DNA from: Rhodanobacter spathiphylli B39
GTDB taxonomy: Bacteria; Pseudomonadota; Gammaproteobacteria; Xanthomonadales; Rhodanobacteraceae
Assembly (NCBI RefSeq): GCF_000264295.1
Contig: NZ_AJXT01000004.1
Span: 372,001-436,000 of the forward strand
Direction of reading: 5' to 3'
Length of the DNA: 64,000 bases
A model generated the notes under the pieces. The model saw only the letters and a program-made list of their open reading frames with translations. It searched no databases and had not been told where the DNA came from. Each line of letters starts with the position of its first letter. Within the stretch, counting starts at the first letter, position 1. Shown one piece after another: positions 49,912 to 62,178 of this stretch. Both the position numbers and the translations under genes were made by a program.

Positions 49912-49942
49912 CCGGCGGTTTCGGCGGACGTCCGTCGCGGGC

Positions 49943-50707
49943 TCAACACGCTCCGCTGCTGCAGCAGGCCGGTTTGCCTGCCGTCGCCGCGCTTTCCAGC
50001 ACGTTGGCCGCGGCCGTCAGCGCCTTCGCCGCGGCGGCGCCCTTGCGTTCGCTGTAGCGGCTGACCAGATAGTCGCTGCGCCCGCGCACCAGCAGGGTGA
50101 ACTTGAACAGCTCCTCCATCACGTCCACCACGCGGTCGTAGAACGGCGAGGGTTTCATCCGGCCGTCGTCGTCGAACTCCTGCCAGGCCTTGGCCACCGA
50201 GGACTGGTTCGGGATGGTCAGCATGCGCATCCAGCGGCCCAGCACGCGCAGCGCATTCACCACGTTGAACGACTGCGAGCCGCCGCTGACCTGCATCACC
50301 GCGAGCGCGCGCCCTTGGGTGGGCCGCACGCTGCCGTCCTCCAGCGGCAGCCAGTCGATCTGGTTCTTGAACACGCCGGTGATCGTGCCGTGCCGCTCGG
50401 GGCTGACCCACACCTGGCCCTCGGACCACAACGACAATGCGCGCAGTTCCTGCACCTTGGGGTGGCTGGCCGGCACGCTGTCCAGGATGGGTAGTTCGTG
50501 CGGGTCGAACACCCGCGTCTCGGCGCCGAAGTGGCGCAGGATGCGCTCGGCTTCCAGCGCCAGCTTGCGGCTGAACGACTGCGGGCGCAGCGAGCCGTAC
50601 AGGATCAGGATGCGCGGCGGGTGGCCGGCGTCGGCCGGCAGGGCCAGCTTGGCCAGGCTGGGGGTGTCCAGCACGTCGGCGGCGACATGGGGCAGGTCCG
50701 GGATCAC
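49943..50707 (-). CDS. arsH: ArsH, NADPH:FMN oxidoreductase of arsenic loci
   Basis: ArsH is a flavodoxin-like reductase that oxidises trivalent organoarsenicals. The 254-residue protein has the nucleotide site [26 protein letters not shown] and the segments [20 protein letters not shown] and [19 protein letters not shown] of the family. The C-terminal tail [11 protein letters not shown] holds three cysteines that could bind arsenite, an addition not essential to the fold. It is divergent from arsC with a shared operator. Confidence 0.93.
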   Translation of the reverse strand: MIPDLPHVAADVLDTPSLAKLALPADAGHPPRILILYGSLRPQSFSRKLALEAERILRHFGAETRVFDPHELPILDSVPASHPKVQELRALSLWSEGQVWVSPERHGTITGVFKNQIDWLPLEDGSVRPTQGRALAVMQVSGGSQSFNVVNALRVLGRWMRMLTIPNQSSVAKAWQEFDDDGRMKPSPFYDRVVDVMEELFKFTLLVRGRSDYLVSRYSERKGAAAAKALTAAANVLESAATAGKPACCSSGAC

Positions 50708-50731
50708 GGCGATTCCTGTTGCGTTGGTTTG

Positions 50732-50747
50732 ATGATTCTATAATCAT
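50732..50747. promoter_or_regulatory. Ars operator overlapping a perfect -10 box
   Basis: ATGATT (50732-50737) and AATCAT (50742-50747) form a perfect inverted repeat. The TATAAT at 50739-50744 lies inside it, as a strong -10 element for arsC. ArsR binding here would block the promoter directly. It lies between the divergent arsH and arsC genes. Confidence 0.68.
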
Positions 50748-50753
50748 GGAAAT

Positions 50754-51284
50754 ATGGAAGCCAATCCGGAACCGCCGCCCATGCACCCGTGTCGTGTCCT
50801 GTTCATCTGTACCGGCAATTCGGCCCGCAGCATCCTGTCTGAGGCCACCCTCAATCACCTGGGCGCGGGGCGCTTCGCGGCGTTCAGCGCCGGCAGACAG
50901 CCGACCGGGCGCGTCAACCCCCACGCGATCGAGCAACTTCAGGCCCACGGCATCGCCACCGAGGGACTCGCCAGCAAGTCGTGGGACCGCTTCACCGAAG
51001 CGGGCGCGCCGTCGCTGGATATCGTGATCACGGTTTGCGACAACGCCGCCAGCGAGGCCTGCCCGGTGCTGTTCGGCGATTTCGTGAAAAGCCATTGGGG
51101 CCTGCCTGATCCGGCTGCCGCCCGGGACGCGGACGCTGCCGCGGCATTCCGGCGTGCGTACGCGCTGATCGTGCGGCGGATCACCGCGCTGCTGCAGCTG
51201 CCGGTGGAAACGATGGGCCGCGACGCGCTGAAACAGGCGCTCCACCGCATCGGCAGCCTCACCGGCGAGGAAGCCGACGCATGA
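50754..51284 (+). CDS. arsC: Arsenate reductase, low-molecular-weight phosphatase type
   Basis: ArsC reduces arsenate to arsenite. The 176-residue protein has the P-loop FICTGNSARSILSEA (catalytic Cys followed by Arg) and the distal acidic loop LPDPAAARD. The VCDNAASEACPV segment holds the redox cysteines that form the disulfide in the thioredoxin-coupled class. If the start point is at about 50751, the ATG at 50754 would be nearly leaderless. Met 10 (MHPCRVLFICTG) is an alternative start. It overlaps acr3 by 4 bp. Confidence 0.92.
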   Translation: MEANPEPPPMHPCRVLFICTGNSARSILSEATLNHLGAGRFAAFSAGRQPTGRVNPHAIEQLQAHGIATEGLASKSWDRFTEAGAPSLDIVITVCDNAASEACPVLFGDFVKSHWGLPDPAAARDADAAAAFRRAYALIVRRITALLQLPVETMGRDALKQALHRIGSLTGEEADA

Positions 51285-52366
51285 ACCAGCCATCCGCCGC
51301 ACTCGCCGCCGACGCGGTTGCTCCGGACGGCGCCCGCATCGGCTTCTTCGAGCGCTGGCTCACGCTCTGGGTGCTGCTGTGCATCGTCGCCGGCACGCTG
51401 CTGGGCCACCTGCTGCCCGGCAGCTTCGCGGCGCTGGGCGGCATGCAGGTGGCCCAGGTGAACCTGCCGGTGGCCGTGCTGATCTGGCTGATGATCATCC
51501 CGATGCTGCTGAAGATCGACTTCGGTGCGCTCGGCGGCGTGCGCCGCCAGTGGAAGGGCATCGGCGTCACGCTGTTCGTCAACTGGGCGGTAAAGCCCTT
51601 CTCGATGGCGCTGCTGGGCTGGATCTTCATCCGCCACCTGTTCGCCGGCCAACTGCCGGCCGCACAGCTCGACTCCTACATCGCCGGCCTGATCCTGCTG
51701 GCCGCCGCGCCGTGCACGGCGATGGTGTTCGTGTGGAGCAACCTGTGCAACGGCGAGCCGACGTTCACGCTGAGCCAGGTCGCACTGAACGACGCCATCA
51801 TGGTGGTGGCGTTCGCGCCCATCGTGGCGCTGCTGCTGGGCATCTCCTCGATCACGGTGCCGTGGAACACGTTGCTGTTGTCGGTGCTGCTGTACATCGT
51901 GGTGCCGGTGGTGCTCAGCGTGCTGCTGCGGCGCCGGGTGCTGGCGCATGGCGGCGAGGCGCGGTTGCAGCAACTGCTGCAGCGGCTGGGGCCGGTGTCC
52001 CTGTTCGCGCTGCTGGCCACCCTCGTGCTGCTGTTCGGTTTCCAGGGCCGGCAGATCATCGCGCAGCCGGCGATCATCGCGCTGCTGGCGGTGCCGATCC
52101 TGATCCAGGTGTATTTCAACGCCGGCCTGGCGTACTGGCTCAATCGCCGCTTCGGCGTGCCGCACTGCGTGGCCGGTCCCTCGGCGCTGATCGGCGCCAG
52201 CAACTTCTTCGAGCTGGCGGTGGCCACCGCGGTGGGCCTGTTCGGTGTGCATTCCGGCGCGGCGCTGGCGACCGTGGTGGGCGTGCTGATCGAGGTGCCG
52301 GTGATGCTGTCGGTGGTGCGCATCGTCAACCGCAGCAAGCGCTGGTATGAAGCAGCCCGGGAGTAG
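51281..52366 (+). CDS. acr3: ACR3-family arsenite efflux permease
   Basis: This 361-residue, ten-helix permease exports arsenite. It belongs to the ACR3 (bile acid/arsenite transporter) family rather than ArsB. The family marks are MIIPMLLKIDFGAL, the Cys motif LAAAPCTAMVFVWSNLCNG and GASNFFELAVATAVGLFG. The conserved Cys in AAPCTAMV is the essential residue of the family. It overlaps arsC by 4 bp and arsR follows 4 bp later, all in one transcript. Confidence 0.93.
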   Translation: MNQPSAALAADAVAPDGARIGFFERWLTLWVLLCIVAGTLLGHLLPGSFAALGGMQVAQVNLPVAVLIWLMIIPMLLKIDFGALGGVRRQWKGIGVTLFVNWAVKPFSMALLGWIFIRHLFAGQLPAAQLDSYIAGLILLAAAPCTAMVFVWSNLCNGEPTFTLSQVALNDAIMVVAFAPIVALLLGISSITVPWNTLLLSVLLYIVVPVVLSVLLRRRVLAHGGEARLQQLLQRLGPVSLFALLATLVLLFGFQGRQIIAQPAIIALLAVPILIQVYFNAGLAYWLNRRFGVPHCVAGPSALIGASNFFELAVATAVGLFGVHSGAALATVVGVLIEVPVMLSVVRIVNRSKRWYEAARE

Positions 52367-52370
52367 CGTC

Positions 52371-52742
52371 ATGCAGAACAAGCAAGCCATCACCATTCTC
52401 GCCGCGCTCGCGCAGGAGTCGCGGCTGGCGGTCTACCGGCTGCTGATTGAGCATGCGCCGGAAGGACTCGCCGCCAGCGCGATCGCGGAGCAGCTGGGCC
52501 TGCCCAACGCCACGCTGTCCTTCCACCTGAAGGAGCTGTCGCACGCCGGCCTGGTGAGCAGCCGGCAGAGCGGGCGCTTCATTTATTACGCGCCGGTGAT
52601 CGAGGTGATGAACGACCTGATCGGCTACCTGACCGACCACTGCTGCAGCCAGTCCGGCGGCAGCTGCGCCCCGGCCACGCGCAAGAGCGCGCCGGCCAAG
52701 GGCGTGGCTGCGACCGGCAAGCGGCGGTCGGGTTCGGCCTGA
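52371..52742 (+). CDS. arsR: ArsR-family arsenic-responsive repressor
   Basis: This 123-residue repressor has the ArsR winged helix (LAALAQESRLAVYRLLIEHAPEGLAASAIAEQLGLPNATLSFHLKELSHAGLVSSRQSGRFIYY). The CVC motif of classical ArsR helix 3 is missing. Instead Cys91, Cys92 and Cys99 lie in the C-terminal part (CCSQSGGSC), a layout like the second ArsR type known from Acidithiobacillus ferrooxidans. A basic tail follows. It is unusual in being the last gene of its operon rather than the first. Confidence 0.9.
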   Translation: MQNKQAITILAALAQESRLAVYRLLIEHAPEGLAASAIAEQLGLPNATLSFHLKELSHAGLVSSRQSGRFIYYAPVIEVMNDLIGYLTDHCCSQSGGSCAPATRKSAPAKGVAATGKRRSGSA

Positions 52743-52866
52743 GCTTCGGCGCTGGGCAGCGCAGGCGGCGAAGTGAGGGCAGGGCGCAGAACCGGATATC
52801 CTCGGCGGCGCAGCTATCGAAAGGAATGATCGTGAAGCACCTCCTCGCCGTCACGGTGAAGCACTC

Positions 52867-56451
<3,585 letters not shown>

Positions 56452-56497
56452 CGCTGCCGGCCGGCGGCGTCAGCGGCCACCCTGACAGCGGACGTCA

Positions 56498-56905
56498 TCA
56501 ATCCGCCGGAATGACCGCCGGGTCCATCCAGAACGCTTCCCACACGTGGCCGTCGGGATCGGTCAGGTCGCGGCCATACATGAAGCCGTGTTCCTGCACG
56601 GGATTGATGTCGGCCGTGCCGCCGTTCGCCGCGGCCGTATCGTTCATGGCGTCGACTGCAGCACGGTCATCGAGGGAGAGCGCCAGCATTACCTCGCTGG
56701 CGCCGGCATCCGGTATCGGCCGCGCGGTGAATGTGCGCCACTTGGCGTGGGTGAGCAGCATGACGTGGATGGTCTCGCTCCACACCATGCATGCGGCGGT
56801 GTCGTCGGTGAAGTGGGGGTTGTTGACGAAGCCGATGGCGGCGTAGAAGGCCATCGACTTCTTGAGGTCGGCGACCGGCAGGTTCACGAAGATCATCTTG
56901 GGCAT
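56498..56905 (-). CDS. VOC-family protein
   Basis: This 135-residue protein has the glyoxalase-like fold: MIFVNLPVADLKKSMAFYAAIGFVNNPHF and GRDLTDPDGHVWEAFWMDP, with a metal-type pattern near both ends. It belongs to the glyoxalase/extradiol-type superfamily. The substrate is unknown. Confidence 0.8.
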   Translation of the reverse strand: MPKMIFVNLPVADLKKSMAFYAAIGFVNNPHFTDDTAACMVWSETIHVMLLTHAKWRTFTARPIPDAGASEVMLALSLDDRAAVDAMNDTAAANGGTADINPVQEHGFMYGRDLTDPDGHVWEAFWMDPAVIPAD

Positions 56906-57036
56906 GCGGGGTTTTCCGGTGGTGGAGGCGAGGAGCGACGGTGCTCGTCATCGGAGCGACGATCGGCGGGCGGCGATTTCGACACGGCGGGGCAGCCTGC
57001 TGTCGCCCCCGTGGCTGAGCCACCGCGGGGCTGCGT

Positions 57037-57507
57037 TCAACGATCGCGGAGGTCCGGCGTCGCCACGCCCAGTGAACGGCAATGGCCTTCGTACTCCGCC
57101 CATTGGCTGCTGGCCGATGCACGTCCGGTCACCACGCCGCCGGGGCCGAGGAATTCGACCGTGCCCATCACGATCACCAGCGCCAGCATCGGCTCGTCGC
57201 CGACGATCTTCCACCAGTCGGTGTTGCCCGGCGGTTCGTAGACGTAATCGCCGGGGCCGATCAGCTCGCCGGTGCACAGCTTGCGCGTGCCGCTGAGGTT
57301 GTACGCGTGGATCTCGCCGGTATGCCGATGCAGCGGCATCACCGTGCCCGGTTCCATGCGCAGCAGCTCGACGAAACCGCGGTCGTCGGCGAAGAAGCGC
57401 AGCGGGCTGGACGATTTGCCGGGCATGGACGAAGGCACCCAGTGCCGCGAGGCGGCGGTGCTGAAGCGGGCGGGCAAATAGTCGTGCAGGTGGGCGGAAC
57501 GATTCAT
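57037..57507 (-). CDS. Cupin protein, dihydroxyacetophenone-dioxygenase-like
   Basis: This 156-residue cupin has metal ligands in TVMPLHRHTGEIHAYNLSG (His, His, Glu, His). The GDYVYEPPGNTDWWKIVGDEP segment is also like the 2,4'-dihydroxyacetophenone dioxygenase-type cupins. The true substrate is unproven. It lies 10 bp after the metallo-hydrolase gene, so they form one transcript. Confidence 0.78.
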   Translation of the reverse strand: MNRSAHLHDYLPARFSTAASRHWVPSSMPGKSSSPLRFFADDRGFVELLRMEPGTVMPLHRHTGEIHAYNLSGTRKLCTGELIGPGDYVYEPPGNTDWWKIVGDEPMLALVIVMGTVEFLGPGGVVTGRASASSQWAEYEGHCRSLGVATPDLRDR

Positions 57508-57516
57508 GGCGTGTCC

Positions 57517-58314
57517 TCAGGCGGCGATGGCGGCGAGATAGCGTGCGAACGAGGCATCGACCGCCGCGCGGCCGCCGCCGATGATGTTGCGGCCCCAGGT
57601 GAAGCCGTAGACGTCCACGAAGTCGCAGCCGGCCAGGCGCGAGCGCATGCGGTGCACGTCGGCCGCCGGCATCGGCATGAAGTTGGGGTAGCTGTGCATG
57701 AACGAGACGTGGCGGCGGTCGCTGGCGACGTGCGGCGCGTCGCCGGAGAACAGCGCGCCGCCGGGTCGCGGCCCGTTCTTCCAGTGCAGCACGGTGCTGC
57801 CGGGGAAGTGGCCGCCGCTGTTGATCAGGGTCACCGCGTCGGACAGGCGGTAGACCTCGCCGCGCCAGAACTGCACGTTGGGCGAGGGCCGGCGTACCCA
57901 GTCGCGATCCGCCTCGTGCAGCAGGATCGGCACGTTGCCGAGCGCCTCGCTCCACTCCAGCATCGAGGCGTAGAAATGCGGATGCGAGATCGCGATCAGG
58001 TCCACGCCGCCGCGCGCCTGCAGCGCGGCAACCGCCTCGTCGGTGACCAGGCTCAGGCACTCCCACAGGATGTTGCCCGCGTCGGTGGGCAGGTACAGCG
58101 CGCGCAGGTTGATCGCGAAATCCGGAGCCAGGCCGATGCCGAGCACGCCGGCTTCGTCCTGCATGCGCAGTGTGTGGGTGGCTTTCAGCGCCTGGTGGGT
58201 CGTCCACGTCTGGCCGTGCGCGCCGACGTACTGGCGCTCGTCCTCGCAGACGGCGCAATGCCCAGGAGTGTTCGGGTACTGGGTGCCGCAGGTTTCGCAG
58301 ATGGCTTTCGTCAT
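57517..58314 (-). CDS. Metallo-beta-lactamase-fold hydrolase with N-terminal zinc ribbon
   Basis: This 265-residue protein begins with CETCGTQYPNTPGHCAVCEDE, a CxxC...CxxC zinc-ribbon pattern. The MBL fold follows with metal ligands in AISHPHFYASMLEWSE, GGHFPGSTVLHW and LFSGDAPHV. The usual HxHxDH motif appears as HPHFYAS, so one or more ligands differ. The substrate is unknown. It is divergent from a MocR regulator and co-transcribed with a cupin, so the three probably form one small pathway. Confidence 0.75.
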   Translation of the reverse strand: MTKAICETCGTQYPNTPGHCAVCEDERQYVGAHGQTWTTHQALKATHTLRMQDEAGVLGIGLAPDFAINLRALYLPTDAGNILWECLSLVTDEAVAALQARGGVDLIAISHPHFYASMLEWSEALGNVPILLHEADRDWVRRPSPNVQFWRGEVYRLSDAVTLINSGGHFPGSTVLHWKNGPRPGGALFSGDAPHVASDRRHVSFMHSYPNFMPMPAADVHRMRSRLAGCDFVDVYGFTWGRNIIGGGRAAVDASFARYLAAIAA

Positions 58315-58405
58315 GGTCTGGTCTCGCTTGGGGCGGGCGGTGCCCGTACGGTGCAGACTCTAGGCATAATCTGGACCCTTGGTTGATCCATTCGGGAGAG
58401 ATTCG

Positions 58406-59845
58406 ATGGAACCAGTTTTCTCGTTCCCGGTGCTGCTGCCGCGCGGCGTCGGCTCGCTTACACAGGCGCTGCACCAGCAGTTGCGCGCGGCGATCCTCGA
58501 TGGCCGCCTGCCGCCACACGCTGCGCTGCCCGCCACGCGCAAAGTGGCCGAGGCGCTGGGCGTGGCGCGCAATACGGTGGTCGCCGCCTACGACCTGCTG
58601 ATTGCCGAGGGCTATGTGGTGCCGCGCCAGGGCGCCCGGCCGCAGGTCGCCGAATTCGCGCGGCGCCGGTCGAAGCCGGCGCGCGCGGGCGTGGACGCAT
58701 CACGTTTTGCGCCGGCGTGGCGCACGCCGTTCCTGCAGCCGTCGCCGGCGCGCAGCCTGCCCGAGCGCAATTTCCGTCTCGGCATTCCCGATCATCGCCA
58801 TTTCCCGCACGAGGTCTGGCGCCGGCTGATGGCGCAGACGCTGCGCAGGAGCGCGCGCGAATCGTTCGCCTATGCGCCGTCGCAAGGCATCCCCGCCTTG
58901 CGCGAGGCGATCGCGCAGCACGTGGCGTTTGCCCGCGCGGTGGCCTGCAGCGCCGACGACGTGATCGTCACCTCCGGCGCGCAGCAGGCGTTCGACCTGA
59001 TCGCCCGCCTGCTGGTCACGCCGGGACAGACGAAGGTGGCGGTGGAGGAGCCGGGCTACCCGCCGGTGCGCGCCGCGTTCGCCGCGGCCGGCGCGCGGCT
59101 GGTGCCGTTGCCGGTGGATGACGAAGGCCTGTGCGTCGAGCGCCTGCCCGAGGACGTGCGCATCATCAGCGTCACCCCGTCGCACCAGTCGCCCACCGGC
59201 GTGGCGATGTCGCTGCGTCGCCGCGCGGCCTTGCTCGACTTCGCGCGCCGCCATCACGCCGTCATCGTCGAAGACGATTACGACGGCGAGTTCCGTTTCG
59301 GCGGCCGCCCGCTGGATGCCCTGCAGACGCTGGATCGCGACGCGCAGGTGTTCTACGTCGGCACCTTCTCCAAGAGCATGTTCCCCTCGCTGCGCAAGGG
59401 CTTTGTGGTGGCGCCGGCGTGGGCGCGCAGCGGGCTGGTCACGGTCAAGCACTGCGTCGACTCGCATTGCGACGGCATCACCCAGGCCGCGCTGGCCGCC
59501 TTCATCCGTGACGGCCACCTGGCGCGGCACGTGCGCCACATGCGGCCGATCTACGCCGCGCGGCGCGAGGCTTTGCTCGACGGCCTGCAGCGCGGGCTCG
59601 GTGAATGGCTGCAGCCGATCCCCTCCGAAGCGGGTCTGCATCTGGCCGCGCGTCTGCGCGACCCGGCGCAGGCGTCGAAGCTCATGCCGGTGGTGTTGCG
59701 TGCCGCCGCCGGGGCGGAAGCCACCGCCGAGTACGCGATGACACGCAACATCGAGCCGGCGGTGACCTTCGGCTACGGCGTGATCGACGCGGCGGACATT
59801 TCTGCGGCGCTGGCCGGCCTGCGCCGGTCGTTGCGAAAGCTCTAG
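58406..59845 (+). CDS. MocR/PdxR-type regulator (GntR-aminotransferase fusion)
   Basis: This 479-residue protein fuses a GntR-type winged helix (residues 15-80: LTQALHQQLRAAILDGRLPPHAALPATRKVAEALGVARNTVVAAYDLL) to a fold type I aminotransferase-like domain. The PLP lysine is in GTFSKSMFPSLRKGF, and the PLP phosphate/ring contacts are in VTSGAQQAFDLI and VIVEDDYDGEFRF. MocR proteins use PLP as effector. Its likely targets are the divergent cupin and metallo-hydrolase genes. GGGAGAG precedes the ATG. Confidence 0.88.
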   Translation: MEPVFSFPVLLPRGVGSLTQALHQQLRAAILDGRLPPHAALPATRKVAEALGVARNTVVAAYDLLIAEGYVVPRQGARPQVAEFARRRSKPARAGVDASRFAPAWRTPFLQPSPARSLPERNFRLGIPDHRHFPHEVWRRLMAQTLRRSARESFAYAPSQGIPALREAIAQHVAFARAVACSADDVIVTSGAQQAFDLIARLLVTPGQTKVAVEEPGYPPVRAAFAAAGARLVPLPVDDEGLCVERLPEDVRIISVTPSHQSPTGVAMSLRRRAALLDFARRHHAVIVEDDYDGEFRFGGRPLDALQTLDRDAQVFYVGTFSKSMFPSLRKGFVVAPAWARSGLVTVKHCVDSHCDGITQAALAAFIRDGHLARHVRHMRPIYAARREALLDGLQRGLGEWLQPIPSEAGLHLAARLRDPAQASKLMPVVLRAAAGAEATAEYAMTRNIEPAVTFGYGVIDAADISAALAGLRRSLRKL

Positions 59846-59849
59846 GGCG

Positions 59850-60947
59850 TCACGCGGTCACGCCCGGAGCGGGAAGGTCCGGAGCCTGCCCGCCGCGACT
59901 GAGTTCGCCGCGCCAGCGCGGCAACGCGTCGGGATAATGGGCCTGGATGAAGGCGATCAGGCCTTCGCGCACCAGGCAGCGCAAGTCCCAGCCACGACCG
60001 GAATCCGAGGTGCTGACCAGGGCGCGCAGCTGCATGGCGTGTTCGTCGGTGTCGGTCACCTGCAGGATGCAGACGCGGCGATCCCACAGTTCCGACTGGT
60101 CGCACAGCCGCGCCAGTTCCTCGCGCAGCGGCGCCAGCGGCGTGCGGTAGTCGAGCTTGAGATACACCGTGCCGATCAGCTGCGCGCTCTGCCGGGTCCA
60201 GTTCTGGAACGGGTTCTCGATGAACCAGTTCAGCGGCACCACCAGCCGCCGCTCGTCCCAGATGCGCACCACCACGTAGGTGCCGGTGATCTCCTCGATG
60301 CGGCCCCATTCGCCTTCGATGATCACCACGTCGTCGAGCCGGATCGGCTGGGTCAGGGCGATCTGCAGGCCGGCGATCAGGTTGCTCAGCACCGGTTTGG
60401 CGGCCAGGCCGATCGCCAGGCCCGCCACGCCGGCCGAGGCGAGCAGGCTGGTGCCGAGCTGGCGCACGCCGGGAATGGTCATCAGGATGATCGCGGCGCC
60501 AAGGATGATCACGATGACGTCGGCGGTGCGCCCGAGCACGCGTACCTGGGTCACCACGCGGCGCGCCTGCAGGTTGTCGGCCACGTCCATCGGATGATTG
60601 CGTATCGCGGCATCCTCGAACGCGCCGATGCAACGCACCACCAGCCAGGTACATGCGCCCAGCAGGGCGATCAGCGAAAGATGCTGCAGCAGGGCGAACA
60701 GCGGCGAGGCGCTGGCCGGCCAGCTGCGCAGGCAGATCGCGAAGGCCAGCAGGGGCAACACCCACTCCATCGGGCCGCTGGCGCGGCGCAGGATGTCCGA
60801 CAGCACCGGTTGCCGTGTCGCCACGCGATCCAGCGCGGCGTAGGCCGCGACGCGAACGAGCAGGGCAAGCACCAGGCCGGCCGCCAGCGCCAGTCCAAGC
60901 CGCGCCCACGGACCAGCCGTCCAGGTCGAGAGGAAATCGCCAAGCAT
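59850..60947 (-). CDS. Small mechanosensitive channel, MscS family
   Basis: This 365-residue protein has several N-terminal membrane helices and the MscS pore and cytoplasmic domain: SLLASAGVAGLAIGLAAKPVLSNLIAGLQIALTQPIRLDDVVIIEGEWGRIEEITGTYVVVRIWDERRLVVPLNWFIENPF. It ends with a short cytoplasmic region. It releases solutes under osmotic stress. The ATG at 60947 (MLGDFLSTW) is chosen because upstream codons fall within the terminator-bearing region. Confidence 0.85.
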   Translation of the reverse strand: MLGDFLSTWTAGPWARLGLALAAGLVLALLVRVAAYAALDRVATRQPVLSDILRRASGPMEWVLPLLAFAICLRSWPASASPLFALLQHLSLIALLGACTWLVVRCIGAFEDAAIRNHPMDVADNLQARRVVTQVRVLGRTADVIVIILGAAIILMTIPGVRQLGTSLLASAGVAGLAIGLAAKPVLSNLIAGLQIALTQPIRLDDVVIIEGEWGRIEEITGTYVVVRIWDERRLVVPLNWFIENPFQNWTRQSAQLIGTVYLKLDYRTPLAPLREELARLCDQSELWDRRVCILQVTDTDEHAMQLRALVSTSDSGRGWDLRCLVREGLIAFIQAHYPDALPRWRGELSRGGQAPDLPAPGVTA

Positions 60948-61019
60948 GGTGGTCAGCTTGCCGCCTTCGATGTGGAAGAAATGTCGGCTGGCGGCTGCGG
61001 ATGGCACATGCGCAAAGAA

Positions 61020-61043
61020 GAAGGGCACCGTGAGGTGCCCTTC
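61020..61043 (-). terminator. Intrinsic terminator after the DUF2383 gene
   Basis: GAAGGGCACC (61020-61029) pairs with GGTGCCCTTC (61034-61043) around GTGA. On the minus strand it is followed by TTCTTT. It ends the four-helix-bundle gene transcript before the MscS gene. Confidence 0.7.
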
Positions 61044-61080
61044 GTTCGTCGCCGGATGGCGAGTCGTCCAACTGGCGTGA

Positions 61081-61533
61081 TCAGCTGGCGTGGAACGCCT
61101 GCTTGATGTCCCGCATCTGGTCATGGCCGCTGCGGACGGAGGTATAGACGTCGGCGATCACGGACAGCGTATGGGGCGAGATCTCGTCGTCCTTCATCGC
61201 GTCCTCGAATTTCGCCTTGATGTGATCCTCGCCGCGTTCGACCTCGTCGACCACTGCCTTGTTGTCGGCCTTGGTGAGGCTGGTGCGCAGGTTGACGAAC
61301 ATCCGGTGGGCCGAGGCCAGCACGGTGCCGTCATCCTCGGGCTTGCCGCCCAGCGAACGCACGCAGTTCTGCAGGGCCGACGCCGCGGTGCGGCGCTCGC
61401 CGGAGCGCGCGCGGAACAGCGAGACCAGCGGTTCGCTTTTCGCATCCTTGGCCGCTTCGGCGTAACCGTCGGCGCTGTCCAGGGTGGTTTCGATCAGGCT
61501 GTTGAGGGTCTTGATGTCGTGTTCGTTGTTCAT
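61081..61533 (-). CDS. PA2169-type four-helix-bundle protein (DUF2383)
   Basis: This 150-residue protein resembles the PA2169/DUF2383 family, a ferritin-like four-helix bundle: EHDIKTLNSLIETTLDSADGYAEAAKDA, then LFRARSGERRTAASALQNCVRSLGG and GEDHIKAKFEDAMKDDEISPHTLSVI. Acidic residues at helix faces could bind metal, but function is unknown. Proteins of this family often appear in stress-related loci. The ATG at 61533 follows AAGGAGAA. Confidence 0.82.
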   Translation of the reverse strand: MNNEHDIKTLNSLIETTLDSADGYAEAAKDAKSEPLVSLFRARSGERRTAASALQNCVRSLGGKPEDDGTVLASAHRMFVNLRTSLTKADNKAVVDEVERGEDHIKAKFEDAMKDDEISPHTLSVIADVYTSVRSGHDQMRDIKQAFHAS

Positions 61534-61713
61534 GAGTTCTCCTTGCGGATTCCGATGTGGACCGTGGTGGCAGGGGAATCGCCGTGGACAAGTACACGGG
61601 AGGGCAGGTGACGGAAGCGCCACGGCTTTGTTCAGACCCGTGGCTTGCGTTCATCTTGATGGCGCGTTGTTGCACGGGTGGGCGCGCGTTGGAGAGGGGC
61701 GCGCATCGGCTGC

Positions 61714-61752
61714 TTGACTCTCGACCTTGATCCATGGTCTAGACTTGTCCGC
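61714..61752 (+). promoter_or_regulatory. MerR-type promoter with 20-bp spacer
   Basis: TTGACT (61714-61719) and TAGACT (61740-61745) are separated by 20 bp, longer than the sigma70 optimum, as in MerR-family promoters. The spacer contains the dyad GACC-N9-GGTC (61723-61739). The expected start point is at about 61752, one base before the ATG, so the transcript would be almost leaderless. Confidence 0.72.
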
Positions 61753-62174
61753 ATGAATACCAAAGCTCCCTCCCTGACCATCGGTGCTGTCGCCAGGCGC
61801 GTCGGCGTGGCGATCGACACGATCCGTTATTACGAGCGCGAAGGCCTGCTGCCCGAACCCGAACGGCGCGCTTCCGGCTATCGCAGTTACGGCGAGGGCG
61901 CGGTGACGCAGCTGCGCTTCATCCGCCGCGCCAAGGATCTCGGCTTCACGCTGGAGGAGATCCGCGAATTGCTGGCGCTCTCGGTGGATCGCCAGCGCGG
62001 GGTGAAGGCGGTGAAGCGGCGGGCGGAAAAGCGGCTGGCGGCCATCGAGCAGCGCATCGTCGAACTGCAGCGCGTGCGCGATGGACTGGCGCAACTGGTG
62101 GCCTCGTGCCCCGGACACGGCAAGCCGGAACAGTGTCCGATCCTGCGCGCGCTGAGCGACGACGAGGTGGCAGC

Positions 62175-62178
<4 letters not shown>
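61753..62178 (+). CDS. MerR-family heavy-metal regulator, CueR-like
   Basis: This 141-residue regulator has the MerR N-terminal helix-turn-helix ([44 protein letters not shown]) and a dimerisation helix. The C-terminal metal-binding loop is [12 protein letters not shown], with two Cys spaced by eight residues, as in the CueR/copper and related monovalent-metal regulators. It overlaps the copper ATPase start by 4 bp (ATGA, 62175-62178), so it is coupled to its target. Confidence 0.88.
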
